Below, piece by piece: positions 41,627 to 53,885 of a stretch of 64,000 nt of DNA (the stretch's first letter is position 1; the number at the start of each line of letters is the position of its first letter). A program made the translations under genes and the position numbers. Origin of the DNA: Ficedula albicollis (Eukaryota; Chordata; Aves; Passeriformes; Muscicapidae). The notes below the pieces were generated by a model, which searched no databases, was not told where the DNA came from, and saw only the letters and a list, made by a program, of their open reading frames with translations. The stretch spans positions 8,443,611-8,507,610 of the forward strand of contig NC_021674.1 of NCBI RefSeq assembly GCF_000247815.1. Reading direction: 5' to 3'.

Positions 41627-42660
41627 TGTTTTATGGCTTTCTTACCTGTAACCCTTATCTTCAGACCTTTCCTGCCACACTTGGGACAGGATGTCTGTTG
41701 GTTCTTTGGTATTTGTGCCATTTGGCATTATCTAAACAAAGGAAGAGGCCTTAAACCCTCACATGGCTGTTTTCAGCCTCTCAGTCAAAAAATGCTAACA
41801 TTTCTATTCCATCTATCGTTTCAGCACTTTTTGCTAGGCACTCATATTCATAAGATTTTTCTAATTCCTTCCCAACAGATGGGTGCCCGTGGGAGAGGAG
41901 GCTCTGGCAGCTGCCAGAGGGGCAGTGCCAGTGCAGGCAGCTGCTTCCCTCTCCTGCTCCAAGCCCTGGGAGCACCTGTGCCACCAGCACTGGGAGACTG
42001 GGGAGATGTCCAGGTCGATATATTGAAGCACTGAGTAAAGAGGAAATAGAAACCATTTGAGGGTTACTAAATCTGAAGAATTAAAGAATGGCAGCCACAG
42101 TCACGAATCTCCCTTTGGACTGGGCCAAAGCACTTAAATCCAAAGCAGTCCCTCCACATGGGGTGCACTATAAATATCCACTAATCGCCTTTAACATGAA
42201 AGAACGGGGAACTTGTGGTGATCCACCTGCAAAAGCAAAGAATCCTGTTTGGCTCTGTGGAAAAAGCAGCTGGGAAATGCAGGGGAAGGGAAGCTGGTGC
42301 TGCTGTCAGTGCCTGCTGTGTGCCTTCCAGCCAGCACTGTGAAGTTCCAGGCTGGACTGCCTCGTCACACCACTGCAGGAGTAGGGCAGGTTCAAGGAGG
42401 GCAAATCCTTCAGGTCCCGCTTCTAACTGCAGCTGTTTGATGTTAAACTGAAAAGAAAAAAAGTTTGTGTTAAAAGGAAGATCAAATGACCCCACCACCC
42501 TTCTGCCAGAGGAGGCAGAGCTACGGAATATTTTTAGGTTTTTGAAATTTAATGGTTTGCACTTCATGATTTCCTGTGGAGAAGAGAGTGGAACGGGGGA
42601 AAAAAACCTTCCTTAGGCTTTCATTCCCCTGTGTCATAGCAAGCCTCTTCCCATCCTGTG
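41627..42660. other. Non-coding stretch, possible ERV remnant at its left end
   Basis: No defensible gene. Minus-strand translation near 41627-41880 has a protein-like character in short pieces and sits directly upstream of the minus-strand LTR, so it could be a decayed 3' piece of a provirus. The remainder (to 42660) is unrecognised. Confidence 0.35.
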
Positions 42661-42840
42661 CATCACAGAATACAGAATAATGTAGGTTGGCTTGGAGAAG
42701 TTCAAGTCTGACTCCCTGCTCCGAGCAGGTCCAATTACACGGGTTTGCTCAGGGCCATGCTCAGCTGAGGTTTGAGTATCTGCAGGGATGGTGATCCCAC
42801 AGCCACTCTGGTCCCTGTTCCAGCACATATTGTGAAAAAT
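42661..42840 (-). mobile_element. CR1 LINE 3'-region fragment
   Basis: On the plus strand it reads CATCACAGAATACAGAATAATG, then GAGCAGGTCCAATTAC, GGGTTTGCTCAGGGCC and GAGTATCTGCAGGGATGG. These follow the order of a CR1 3' region in reverse complement. The match fades after about 42840. Its 5' part (from 42770) is copied again at 43283 by the 513-bp duplication. Confidence 0.75.
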
Positions 42841-43795
42841 CCATTTCCCTGCTAAATGGAGAGACACAGAAATAAAGATTTTCGACCATGGCATTTTCCC
42901 ATAAAAATATTGAATCCCTATTTTCTCCCATGATGTCAGAATATTAAAAGCAAAATCAAGAAATAATAGCAGATGCAATAAAATGAAGTACAAAGCATTT
43001 TCGCGGTGTGTTTTTTGTCAGAACCACACGGCTCTCACCAGTTTTTTTCCAGCTTTGACAGAAAGGCATGTTCTGGTCTAAATCTTTCCAGTCAGCTCTA
43101 ACTAGGACTTTGGATAATGTTACTGTGTGATGGGGTCCTGGCATGCAGCCCAGAGCCATCCTCCTCGCTTGGGCTCTGGAATAAGAGCTGGTGATGACAT
43201 GTTTGATTCTTCAACCCATGTTTGATTCTTTTACTGACTCCTCTGCCATTGGAAAGTCTCTGACCCAAACATGCTGCTCTGGGTTTGAGTATCTGCAGGG
43301 ATGGTGATCCCCCAGCCACTCTGGTCCCTGTTCCAGCACATATTGTGAAAAATCCATTTCCCTGCTAAATGGAGAGACACAGAAATAAAGATTTTCGACC
43401 ATGGCATTTTCCCATAAAAATATTGAATCCCTATTTTCTCCCATGATGTCAGAATATTAAAAGCAAAATCAAGAAATAATAGCAGATGCAATAAAATGAA
43501 GTACAAAGCATTTTCGCGGTGTGTTTTTTGTCAGAACCACACGGCTCTCACCAGTTTTTTTCCAGCTTTGACAGAAAGGCATGTTCTGGTCTAAATCTTT
43601 CCAGTCAGCTCTAACTAGGACTTTGGATAATGTTACTGTGTGATGGGGTCCTGGCATGCAGCCCAGAGCCATCCTCCTCGCTTGGGCTCTGGAATAAGAG
43701 CTGGTGATGACATGTTTGATTCTTCAACCCATGTTTGATTCTTTTACTGACTCCTCTGCCATTGGAAAGTCTCTGACCCAAACATGCTGCTCTGG
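42770..43795 (+). repeat. 513-bp tandem duplication, nearly perfect
   Basis: Copies at 42770-43282 and 43283-43795. The only difference I find is GATCCCACAGCC versus GATCCCCCAGCC. The junction has a GG shared by both breakpoints (TGCTCTGG/GGTTTGAG). The unit spans the 5' part of the CR1 fragment and about 440 bp of unique DNA, so it is a segmental and not an element-driven duplication. Confidence 0.96.
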
Positions 43796-44730
43796 GAATC
43801 CCAGAACTGGGAGGTTGCTCCATGCATTGTGGTTTTCTTTGTTTTGGCAGGCACATTTTTATGTGCACTGCTGCTGTTCACAGCTCGATATGTTCATCTG
43901 GCATTTTTCTCTTCTTCCATTGTTATACACTTTGATTTTAGTGACTGGGTGAAGTTTTCTGTTTTGCTCCCGTTGTTTCCAGGTCTTTCAAAGGGTCTTG
44001 GTATTGATTAAAAGATGGGCAAACTGCTTCAAAGGCTTCTGAAAGACCCAAGCACAGGTTTTAAGCACTCACCTCACATCAGCAGTGGCAGAGTTCTGTG
44101 GTGAAACCTGTGGCACGTCTGAGCCCAGCAGTGCAGAGAGCTCCTCAGAGGCTGAGGGGAAGGAAGATGCCTCACCTGGGCACTTTGCAGGGTGTCCCTG
44201 TATGGAAATGGTTTTTTGATGACAGGAAGAGCAAATCACGATGTCAAGGGCTCTGACCTTGCTTTGATCCCTGATGTAAGCCTGCCCAAAGGCTCTCACG
44301 TGCAGGGCAGAAGTATAAATACCATACAAATACCACCCTAAAAGCACCACCATATTAATTGTACATCTCACCATTTATCTCCCCCTAATGCAGCAAGATT
44401 TAATGCAGCAAGATGTCATCTGGAGGAACCCACAGGAAGGGCAGCCTGAGAACAGCTTTTAGAGGCAGGATAAATCTACCAGCCCTCTGCATTCAAAACT
44501 TCTGAGCCTTGCCCCTGAAAGCTGGGTTATTTAAAACCTTACACAGATAGAGTCCTTCTGTTCTGCCTCCTGGCACTCATTTCACAGTTTCAAGCCTTTT
44601 CACTCCATTTCATTAAAGAAGAGGGGAAAGGAGGAGAAGGAGAAAGTGAAGGAGAAGTGAGAAGGAGAATAGCACAAGCTGAGATCCTGGTCCTGCACAG
44701 AATCAATTTATTTCTGCATGTGAATATGTG

Positions 44731-44890
44731 TACGTGCCTGCATGTATACATACACATCTATAAACAAATACAGATATATACATATTTGTATATAAATACA
44801 GGTACATAAATACATATTTATATAGACAAATAAATATAGGTAAGTATAAATAAACACACACACACACACATATATATATATACATATTAC
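44731..44890. repeat. Compound ATAC/CA/TA microsatellite region
   Basis: Cryptically simple sequence of TACATA/AAATA words ending in eight CA copies (44855-44870) followed by six TA copies (44871-44882). The minus-strand frame rich in Tyr, Val and Cys is a product of the repeat. Confidence 0.9.
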
Positions 44891-45260
44891 TTATTTCCAA
44901 GAACAACTGTCCTTTTTTAAAGCTGGTCTGTTTCCACAGAGCAGCTCCTGTACAATTCCAGCACCTGACTTCCTGAGCACAGATGTCTGCTTTATAGATG
45001 AAGGAGCTGGCTCAACCACAGGTTTTGTCCTGGAGCTGAGAATAAACCTACTTTTCCCAAGCTGCCTCCCAGGGCATTTTTCTGCTACTCAGCTCAGCCT
45101 CCTGGTGTGCTCTTGCTCTGACTTGAATGAACACAATGACATCAAAATTCCTGTAGGAGGGAAATAGCCATGCTGAGGGCTATCAGCCCTAGGGCTCTTG
45201 TTTAGATAGAGACACAAGAGCAAACAGATCAAGTTTTCCCATCTTTTCTCCTTAATAGCA

Positions 45261-45362
45261 CTAGCATTTGGTCAGGACACAGAATCTCAGGCTATTCCTG
45301 TGTACAAGCGTCTAGCATTTGGTCAGGACACAGAATCTCAGGCCATTCCTGTGTACAAGTGC
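45261..45362 (+). repeat. 51-bp tandem duplication
   Basis: The unit starting CTAGCATTTGGTCAGGAC occurs at 45261-45311 and 45312-45362 with two or three substitutions (GGCTATTCC versus GGCCATTCC). Confidence 0.93.
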
Positions 45363-47302
45363 AGTAGAAATATGATGCACATCTTTTACCCATGTAGATT
45401 TTTCTACCAACAATAAAAAGAATCCATTACTCAATGGCTTTGCTATTTATTATTGGCCTTTGCAGTTGTTGGGGGTTTTTTTCTAATGTATGAAAAATAA
45501 GTGATCTGTTGAGGTGAGTTGGTCTTTAATGGCTTTCAGCATTTGTTAGACACAAGTCCCTGGAGAGAAAGAGCTCACTGGCAGATTCAGCCACTGTAAA
45601 CCAGGGAAGCTGCAGGTCATCTCCTATTAAACATTTATGTGGCTACACAAATGAGAAGAACACAAAGTAGCAGAAGTCCAGAGTATCTCTAGGAATAAAG
45701 TTCATGCAGTAGCTGTCCTGTATTATTAACATAATTTACACCTGAGGGAGAGCTGGTAAGGAAACCTGGTCTGACTGTGAGTGTGGGGGTGTAGCTGAGA
45801 AGGGGCTTCTGTCCCAGCTCAGGAGGTGCAAGAGTGGCTCCAGAGTGGCTCCTAGATGGTCTGACAGGGAAACTTCCCGAACATGGGGATGGCTCCATGG
45901 AGCCTACAGCCACTGACCCTCAGCTGGGCTGGTGCCCAGCCCCAGATCATGCTTTAGGCTGTGTCTTGGCAGCCTCCATGGCTGGCAGTCCCCATCTCTG
46001 TGGAGATCTGGGGCTTGGCTACGCCACCCTCCCAGGAAGATGCCAAACTAATCATCCCAAATGTAAGAGCTGGCACCTTGGGCAGCTCCTGTTGTCAGAG
46101 GAGGCATTTCTTCCCAGGGGCTAAATGGGCAGAGACAGTGGAGAGCACACAGGACCCTGGCAAAACTCAGGATGAGGCTGTAGGACAAAGCTGATTTAAA
46201 ACCAGACACATTTCTGTTGCTCTCCCATTCTTCAACACTCACAATCTAGACATGGATGTCCAGGGGCTCCTTGTGGTGGCACAGAAGATTAGAAACAACA
46301 GATTCCAAGTGTCCTGATAGCACCCATGACTCTGGGTGTTACTTTTACAACCCAACCCAGACCTTAGTTGGCTTCAGCAACCAAGGGAGAAGCCACAGCA
46401 CTGGTGTTCCAGCACCAGTGTGCACCCAGCAGTCCTCAGCACCTGCTGCCAATTCCCAGGAATGATCTGTGCTCCATTCTGGATGGCACAGCTGCTCTCT
46501 TGGCTTGCTGCATATCTGCCATTCCTTGACTTGTACCCTGCTGCTTCTTCTGGCACTTCCACATATGTGCTCTCTTGCAAGAAACTGTCAATTCTCTTTG
46601 CAAACCCCTTCAGGCCTGGAAGGTTTTACTTACTTGGACAAGACAGCTCTCCTCTTATTAAAAAAAATAAAAATAAAAAAACAAACTTGAGAGTCAGAGA
46701 CGGTTACATTAGTGTATGACTCCAACTGACCTGCAGAAATTTGTATGAATGATGATTCTACAGACTGTCACCAGCCAGCTCCTCTCCTTGTTGGTGTCTG
46801 TAGCACACCTGGAGGAAAAATTCTATGAGTCATAGGCAGAGCAAAGGAAACAAGACTTCTGCACCGGGCACGAGTGATGAGAACAACTTGCTGTTCCTTT
46901 GTGCAGCTGATGTGCTCTTTGTCACTTCAGGGGTGCCATGGACATCCAGGTCCTGGATGGTACAGGCTGGTGTCTCAGGGGACAATCCAGACTCCTCCTG
47001 GCTTTTCTCTGTGCTGTCACCTCCTGCAGGAACAGCAGTGGGAGAAAGCAGAAGATGAAGAACTCCCAGCATCAATTCCAAGGAGTCTGTTGTGAACTTT
47101 GAAGCCCTGCACTGTGCAGGTAGCTGCTGGCTCACACTGCACTAGGGGATGCACAGCTCCTCTGCCTGTCCTTGGCTCTTCTTTCTCTCCATAGGACTGA
47201 TTAGGGACACATCCTCATTCCTAATCTCCTTTCAGGTCATAACATTAGATCTGCCCTGACAAAGATTTGGCTGGCCTCAGTTTTTTTGCCGATTTTTTTT
47301 TT

Positions 47303-47410
47303 TCTCCAATCCATCTCTCCCTTTTTTAAAAAAAGACAAGCAAAATCAGGTTCTTGTCTCCAATCCATCTCTCCCTTTTTTAAAAAAAAGACAAGCAAAA
47401 TCAGGATCTG
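47303..47410 (+). repeat. 54-bp tandem duplication
   Basis: The unit starting TCTCCAATCCATCTCTCCC is at 47303-47356 and 47357-47410. The copies differ by one A in an A tract and one or two substitutions. Confidence 0.93.
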
Positions 47411-48630
47411 TGAAGGAAAACTGTGCCCAGAAGGCAAAATGCTTCAATAAGAGAAAAAAGGGAGAGAAAAATACTGTTCTCTTTAGCCTGGCAGCAGCCA
47501 GGAAGAGCTGCAAGTCTCTTGGGAGGTCTTGTTACTGAAGATGAAAGAGGCTCAGAGAAGAATTGCCTGGTTTGGAAAAAATCTCCAGAAAGCTCTTAGC
47601 TCCATCCACAAGCCACTTCCCATCCAGCAACTTAGCCAGTTAAATATTTTGTGAGCCTCCTTCAAAGCAGTGATCTAAAAACTGCAGAGTGTAAAGTGGG
47701 ATTTTATGGCCCCATGTATATTCACAAATATGTTTATGCCCTGAGCAGTTTGTAATTCCGAGGGCTCTTGCAAGGCAGGGACAGAAGCATCCAGGGAAAC
47801 AACGGAGTGGGCTGGGAGCATCCAGAGATTTGCTCACACACGAGCTAAAGCAACCTGAGCCAAGAGTCATCAAGCAGAATGACCCCATAACAAGGATGTT
47901 CATCAAGAGAAGGAGCAAATAGACCTGGCCACTATTGCAGAGCAAGTTAAGGCAAGATTTCCCCAGCACAGAGGTGCTTATTTCTTTTTCAGCATAATTC
48001 TGCAATAAAAGCTCTCTTTCCCCCAGGCATTAGTGGCAGATGACAAGCCATAAGCGTAATTGCACAGCTAAGATATCGCTCTTGCTGCAGCTAATGGTTT
48101 CTTTCCTCAATATAAATGATACAGGCAAGAATGTTTGCACTTGCTCCTTCAAGTACTCTGAAAATCGGAAAAGACTGAAGCATTTCCTGAGCTCAAAATA
48201 GAGTAATGTATTCACAAATTATATTCAGAGCACTGGTACTTTATTCTGAATGAGGCAACAAATAGAAGGCAGACCAAGTACCCACCAGCCTGATCAAGTG
48301 CTCAGCAGAAAGTGCTTCTGACTGTATTTGTAATGCATGGCAGTCACTACATCGCCACAGTCAAAATATTTGACTTTGTTTATAGATGTCAAAAACATCG
48401 CTGAAATTTATCTTTCCCAAGTGGCTGTGCTTCTCCCAAGCAAAGACAAACAAATGCTTCTCACTGTGTTCTCGCATCTCTAAGTGCTTCAGGTTGTCTC
48501 AACTCATCACAATACCAGAAGTCACTTTGAGGCAGCAGAAGACTCCTGGGGAAAGGTCTCAGAAAAACCCTGTCAGGATGCCATGCTGCCCTTCCCCACC
48601 TGACAGCCAGACCCACAAATGAGGTGCAGA

Positions 48631-48794
48631 TCACTGCAGGTTGTGCCTGGGTAGGAGCCACGACTCTTGGCTTGGAGGGCTGCTGAAGGGACCCAAGGCA
48701 CAGACAGGAGAATCACTGCAGGTTGTGCCTGGGTAGGAGCCACGACTCTTGGCTTGGAGGGCTGCTGAAGGGACCCAAGGCACAGACAGGAGAC
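48631..48794 (+). repeat. 82-bp tandem duplication abutting LTR copy D
   Basis: Copies at 48631-48712 and 48713-48794 are identical except for the last base (GAGAA versus GAGAC). The second copy ends exactly where LTR copy D begins, and its last five bases GAGAC are the left target-site duplication of that LTR. Confidence 0.95.
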
Positions 48795-49402
48795 TGTTGG
48801 ATCCCAGAAGCCTGGGATTTTTCAGCTTTCTGTGCTTTCTGACATTGATCCCCTGGAGAACACTGCTTTTGACCTGAGGCCTTGGAGAAGGCTTCCAAAT
48901 TTGAGTGATGGAGTTAAAATTACAGGTGTGTAGTTAAATAGAAGTGTGTGATTTCACACAGTAAAGGATTTTAAATTTGAGGTTTTTAGAATCTAGTAAC
49001 AGGTATGGGACAAGATGGAGGATTTTGGGTGTTGTCTCCTTTCTGTCTTCTTCCTTCTTCATGATTTCAGGTAGTAGTTTCTGGTTGGACAGTTAATGCT
49101 GCACTGCAGGTCACAGGAGTTTGGTTATTAGATCAAAAGTATAAACAATATAGGTGTTAATTCTCTATTACTGTTTAGCTTTAAAAGACCTTGTAACTAG
49201 CTAAGTTCACCTCCATTTTGCTCGCCTTTAGCTGTTAGCTGGAAGTGTTGCAGAGCTCTCTGTACTTCAGGTAAGATTTAACAAACAACCAAGCCCAAAC
49301 ATGAAAAACCTTGTCTCCTTCATGTTTTTAATCCTGATTGAGTGAAGAAAAAAGAAAATAAAGACAAGCCACTAATTAAGTAGTGCCAATGCCACCTTTA
49401 CA
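48795..49402 (+). mobile_element. Solo LTR, family 1, copy D
   Basis: Begins TGTTGGATCCCAGAAGCC and ends CCTTTACA, 608 bp. GAGAC flanks both sides (48790-48794 and 49403-49407), a perfect 5-bp target duplication. The TATA box is altered to TATAAACA and the polyadenylation word is AACAAA instead of AATAAA, so this copy is more decayed than A and B. No internal region is attached. Confidence 0.9.
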
Positions 49403-51711
49403 GAGACAACAGTGCTCACGGAAGGCAAGCCTCACACTGGGAAGTACCACAGGCTGCTGTCCCCTTTGCACCTGAGTCATCAAATAGTTCTTTGCTAATT
49501 GTAGCAGGGCAGCTGTGGGTGGGGAGCTGTGTCTCAGCTGGGGCATTCCTCATGGAGGGGATGCAAGCCTGCTGGAGAGTCCCAGGGAAAGCGTGAGGTG
49601 GTTCCAGGTCTGAGACCTGGGCTGTGTGAGCTGTGACAGGAAGCAAAAAGGAAAAGTTGGCTTTATTTAACCTACCCTGGAAATTGCCTTCCCTGTCACC
49701 AGAACCTGCCCAGGCGGCTGCACACTGGTGATAAGCATAAATATTTAACATTTCATATTAATGAAACAGACTCCCGTGTGCCCTAAAGATAATAGTTGGC
49801 GAGCTGTCACTCGGAACATTTGAGGTGCGAACAGCTGCATTTTCCCCTGCAGCAATTTTCCTCAGTGAGAATAGTGATATTATTAAAGTTTGCCCAGAAA
49901 GCCTTTCAGCAGCTCATTAAACACAGCTGTGTATTCTGTGTAGCATTAAAGCAATTCAGTTAGTAATTAACAAAATGTATGATAAGACATTTTAACTAAT
50001 ATTGCTTTCCTCATGAGAGTGGTTTTCATTCATCTCAATCCAGTGTCCTCCCAGCTGATAGCATGGCAGGAGGAGATTGACTTCCAGACAGGATGGGGGC
50101 ATGTTGCCTGTGAAGACACTGCATGGCCCTGGCAGACTTTTCCATCTGAGCATCTCAGGTCCTCCTGCAAATCAAGTATCTGCTCTAGACTTGCCACTGT
50201 TCACTCTTGCTGCCTCCACCCTACTCCTCTCAAACAGCAATCTTGGGATTTCCCCACATTTTGCTCTCCCCTTTTGGATTCCTGTGTCCATAGGTACTAA
50301 GTAGTTTCTCACTTTGTGCTGCTGCTGCTTTCTCTCTTCATCAGGGGCTGTTTGCAGCCCAGTGGGTTGACCCTTGTTCCACAGTGGCTCTTCCAGGTAC
50401 CTCACCTGCAGAGCATCAAAGCCATAATTTCACTTCTGTTGTTCAAAAATGGTGGTATGATTTTGTTTTTCCTAACAATTAATGTAACATATGGCATGCA
50501 CTGAAAAAATGAAGTACCTTATTACACCATAATGTCCAATGTTCCTAAAGATACATGGGACACTCCTTAAATTTAAAATGGACACACACCCCAACCCCAA
50601 GACAGAACTGAGTATAATAATATGAATATAGTTTTTAGCAGCTTCCCTGTATGTTGCTTTGTAACCAGAGAATGCAAGTTAATTGGCATAAATCTTATTT
50701 TGGAATACTTTGGCCTTGTCCTAGAGTCATTCAGAAAGTTTTGTTTTGTTCACTTCCCCCAGTGCATGATGTTTATAAGAGAGGTGGAAAACTCCTGAAC
50801 CAGCCCACTTTTCCTTACAAATAGTTTGCCATAGACTGGAATCTCTTTGCCTTGTTAGTACAATGCAGCCTGCAAAGCTCAGTGTTAGGAAACAGAGCAG
50901 GATCAGACACATGCCTCATCTTCTCAGCATTTACTGTAAATTTGCTGCCAGGCTTCCCTCCCTAGGTTGGGGAATGGTGCTTTGCATGTTAGTGATGAGC
51001 TGTAGTGGGATCCCACAAGAGGTCCCCATTGTCACTGCTTAATGTGCTGCTGAGCAGGAATCTGGGAGAAGGCTGGTCATTATCTGCTCAGGCACTCGCA
51101 GCACCAGCCTGGCAGAGAAGTACCAGACACATCACACTCTGAGTCAAAGTCTGAACACCTCAAATGAACAGGGCATCCACAGGATTTTCACTAGCAGCCT
51201 TCTTCTGCTACACAGCTTATTTAATTGTGATATTGTCAACAGAGAGCAGTTAAACGGGACATATTATTAAACATATTTTTCCTTTTCTTGCACGGTCCCC
51301 AAGGTATTATTTTTCCCTCTTGCTTAATGGTGCTGTGTAACTATAGAAACCTCCAAACTCTCTTCACTCAAATTTGCAGGGGGCAGGGGGAAGCAGGGGC
51401 AGAGAAAATGGAGGCGTCATTTTTTGGCAGATTTTTACAACTCCTAGATCCCACAAAAACAAGACACTCATTCCCTTAGGGGAAGATATTTCTCTTGTTC
51501 TGTGAAATCTAATGATAATTTGAACACAGACAAATTTTCCATCTCGGTCTTTATGTCCTGGATTTTTCCACTCATCTGGCTGAGCTCAGGTTCAGGTGCC
51601 TGGATGCTGCCCGACTCATCATCCACACAGGAAGGAGACAGAGGGAAGAGAATCAGGAAAGCCATGGAGAATCGTAGAGGCTCCTACAGACTTACTGGTG
51701 GACTCAAAGCA
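49403..51711. other. Unique non-coding stretch
   Basis: No supportable gene. The interval 49730-50010, rich in ATTA words and free of repeats (GAGCTGTCACTCGGAACA near 49800), reads like conserved vertebrate non-coding DNA, without alignment support. A short ACACACACC tract occurs near 50583. Confidence 0.5.
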
Positions 51712-51717
51712 GAGAAA

Positions 51718-52319
51718 TGAAAGCAGTTTGCTGCACCACCTAATTAGTGGCTTGTCTTCTTTTTTCTTCCTTCACTCAGAGTCAGGATAGAATGCTCATG
51801 AGAGGGATTTCTTGTTCAGCCTTGGTTGTTTATTAAATCTTAGCTAAAGTAAAGAGAGCACTTCTAGCTATCAAACTAAAAGCAAAAAAAATGGAGGTGA
51901 ATCTAGCTAGTTACAAGGTCTTTTAAAGGCTAACTATCCAATTAAGACCCAACATCTATATTGTTTATACTTTTGACCCAATAACCAAACTCCTGTGACC
52001 CACACTGCAGGATTTTCTATCCAACCAAAAACTTCTAGCTGAAAGCATGAAGAAGAAGGAACAAGAAGGAAGAAAGAGAGAACTCCCAAGAACCTCCATC
52101 TTGTCCCATACCTGTCACTATATACTAAAAACCCCAAATTCAAAACCCTTCACCATGTGACATCACACATCTCTATTCAACTACACACCTGTGACTCTAA
52201 CTCCATCACTCAAATTTGGAAGCCTTCTCCAAGGTCTCAGGTCAAAAGCAGTGTTCTCCAGGGGGTCAGTGCCAGAAAGCACAGAAAGCTCAAAACTCCC
52301 AGACTTCTGGGTTCCAACA
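51718..52319 (-). mobile_element. Solo LTR, family 1, copy C (minus strand), perfect 6-bp TSD
   Basis: In reverse complement the element starts TGTTGGAACCCAGAAGTC at 52319 and ends CTGCTTTCA at 51718, 602 bp. GAGAAA flanks it on both sides (51712-51717 and 52320-52325), a perfect 6-bp target duplication. The AATAAA signal is intact (plus strand TTTATT, 51829-51834). Its 3' terminal words differ from copies A, B and D (CTGCTTTCA versus TTTACA), but the duplication fixes the boundary. It is oriented opposite to copies D and E on either side. Confidence 0.92.
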
Positions 52320-52325
52320 GAGAAA

Positions 52326-53172
52326 CAGGAATCACTTTCCTGCTCATCCTCTAAGCCAATCCATCCCTTTGTGCATTCCTGTTTTCATCCCAAGGTTAGA
52401 GCTTTTGGTCTTGCCCTGGAAGAGGGACAGCAGTGGGGATTCTGAGGTCCCTGCCTGCTCCTGGGGCAAAGGGGATGGAGGGAGAAGGTGAGGGCACTGA
52501 CAGGATGAGCAGAACTTCTGCCCCATGGCAGGGGGAATTTGCCCCTGAAGGACTGATCAGCAGTGCATGGAGACAAGCCTCCTCTGGATCAGGAGTCAAA
52601 TACTGCAGCTGTTGGTGAGACCAGAAGTAAAACATCCTGAGAGTACCCCAGGGTGTGGGACATGTTAACACTCTGTACCCTGGTGAGTGTCATCAGATAC
52701 AGCAAGAACAGCAGAGACACAAAGAGGCGATGGGGGACGTGGACGAGACTGATGATGGAGATTTTATTCTGCTGAGGGGTGAGAGGCTTGCATGGCAAGT
52801 GCAGTTTCTCTGGGAGCACAGGGAAGGTCTGTGCACCTCTTGTGCCAGACGTGAGTCAGCTCTGCTGCACACCCTGAGTGGGTGAAGTGACACCAAAAAA
52901 ACCCCAAGGCAGGCTCAGGGAGGGTGTTACTTCCTGCTTACCCTGAAGCATTTACATCCCTCAGCAGCTGATCCAAGTCAGTCTCATGTAGCTGCTGAGA
53001 CATCCACAGCTTAAAAAAAAAAACCCTGAAGCAAAACGGGGAACCTCTGGAGGCTGACAGGGATCTTACACTGAGTATTTGCTGGTTTGGAGCAGGAACC
53101 TGTTCCCCTTTGATAAGGCAGGGATCACTCCAAGAGCTTCCCAAGCTGTATGAGGACAGGTCCAGGCAGATG
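52326..53172. other. Unique non-coding stretch
   Basis: No gene recognised. Open frames of up to about 90 codons occur on both strands and lack known domains. Confidence 0.5.
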
Positions 53173-53885
53173 TGGTGGAACCCAGAAGCCTGCGAGTTTT
53201 AAACTTTCTGTGCTTTCTGACACTGACCCCCAAGAGAACACTGTTTTTGTCTTAAGGTCTTGGAGGAGGCATCCAAGTTTGAGTAATGGAGTTAAAATCA
53301 CTGGTGAATAGTTAAAAAAGAAGCGTGCAAATTCACATGGTGAAGGGTTTGGAATTTAGGGGTTTTAGAATATAGTAATAGGAATGGGACAAGATGGAAG
53401 TTCTTGGCCTTTGTCTCTTCTTTCTTCTTCCTTTTTCTTCATGGTTTCAAATAGTAGTTTTTAGTTAGGTAATTAGTGCTACACTGTTAATAGGAATGGG
53501 ACAAGATGGAAGTTCTTGGGCATTGTCTCTTCTTTCTTCTTCCTTTTTCTTCATGGTTTCAAATAGTAGTTTTTAGTTAGGTAATTAGTGCTACACTGTG
53601 GGTCACAAGTGTTTGGTTATTGGGTCAAAAGTATAAATAATACAGGTGTTAGATTTTAATTAGACTGTTTAGCTTTAAAAGACCTTGTAACTAGCTAGAT
53701 CTCCCTCCATTTTGCTTGCTTTTAGCTCTTAGCTAAAATAATACTATAAATAAGATTTAATAAACAACTGGGCCCAAACACAAAAAATCTGTCTCTTTTG
53801 TGCTTTAATCCTAACCCTGAGTGAAAGCAAATAAAAAAGAAGACAAGCCCCTAATAAAGTGGTGCAAGAGCAACCAAGTGGTGCA
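53173..53885 (+). mobile_element. Solo LTR, family 1, copy E (oldest)
   Basis: Begins TGGTGGAACCCAGAAGCC and ends near AAGTGGTGCA. It carries the TATAAATA box (about 53634) and AATAAA signal of the family but more substitutions than the other copies. Its 713 bp minus the 112-bp internal duplication is about 600 bp, which agrees with copies A-D. No target duplication is convincing; CAGATG on the left and CAGCTG overlapping the right end are a near match but shifted relative to the expected CA terminus. Confidence 0.8.
53376..53599 (+). repeat. 112-bp tandem duplication in LTR copy E
   Basis: The unit starting TAATAGGAATGGGACAAG occurs at 53376-53487 and 53488-53599. The copies differ around GGCCTTTGTC versus GGGCATTGTC. 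The other LTR copies of the family have one version. Confidence 0.94.

Larger units (their letters stand above)
43796..48630. other. Unique non-coding stretch
   Basis: No supportable gene in 4.8 kb. It holds a small 15-bp duplication (44386-44414), a purine-rich GGAGAAGGAG-type tract (about 44613-44670), the CA/TA microsatellite region at 44731-44890, and the 51-bp and 54-bp tandem duplications listed separately. An A-rich tract lies near 46661-46682. Confidence 0.5.

Noticed and set aside
42634..43672. Identical 67-codon minus-strand frames occurring twice
   Set aside because: Explained by the 513-bp tandem duplication; overlaps CR1 remnant.
44703..44906. Tyr/Val/Cys-rich minus-strand frame resembling a membrane peptide
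   Set aside because: Generated by CA/TA and ATAC microsatellite DNA.
45261..45362. Possible CRISPR-like direct repeats among the short duplications
   Set aside because: Only two adjacent copies, no spacer pattern, and eukaryotic context.
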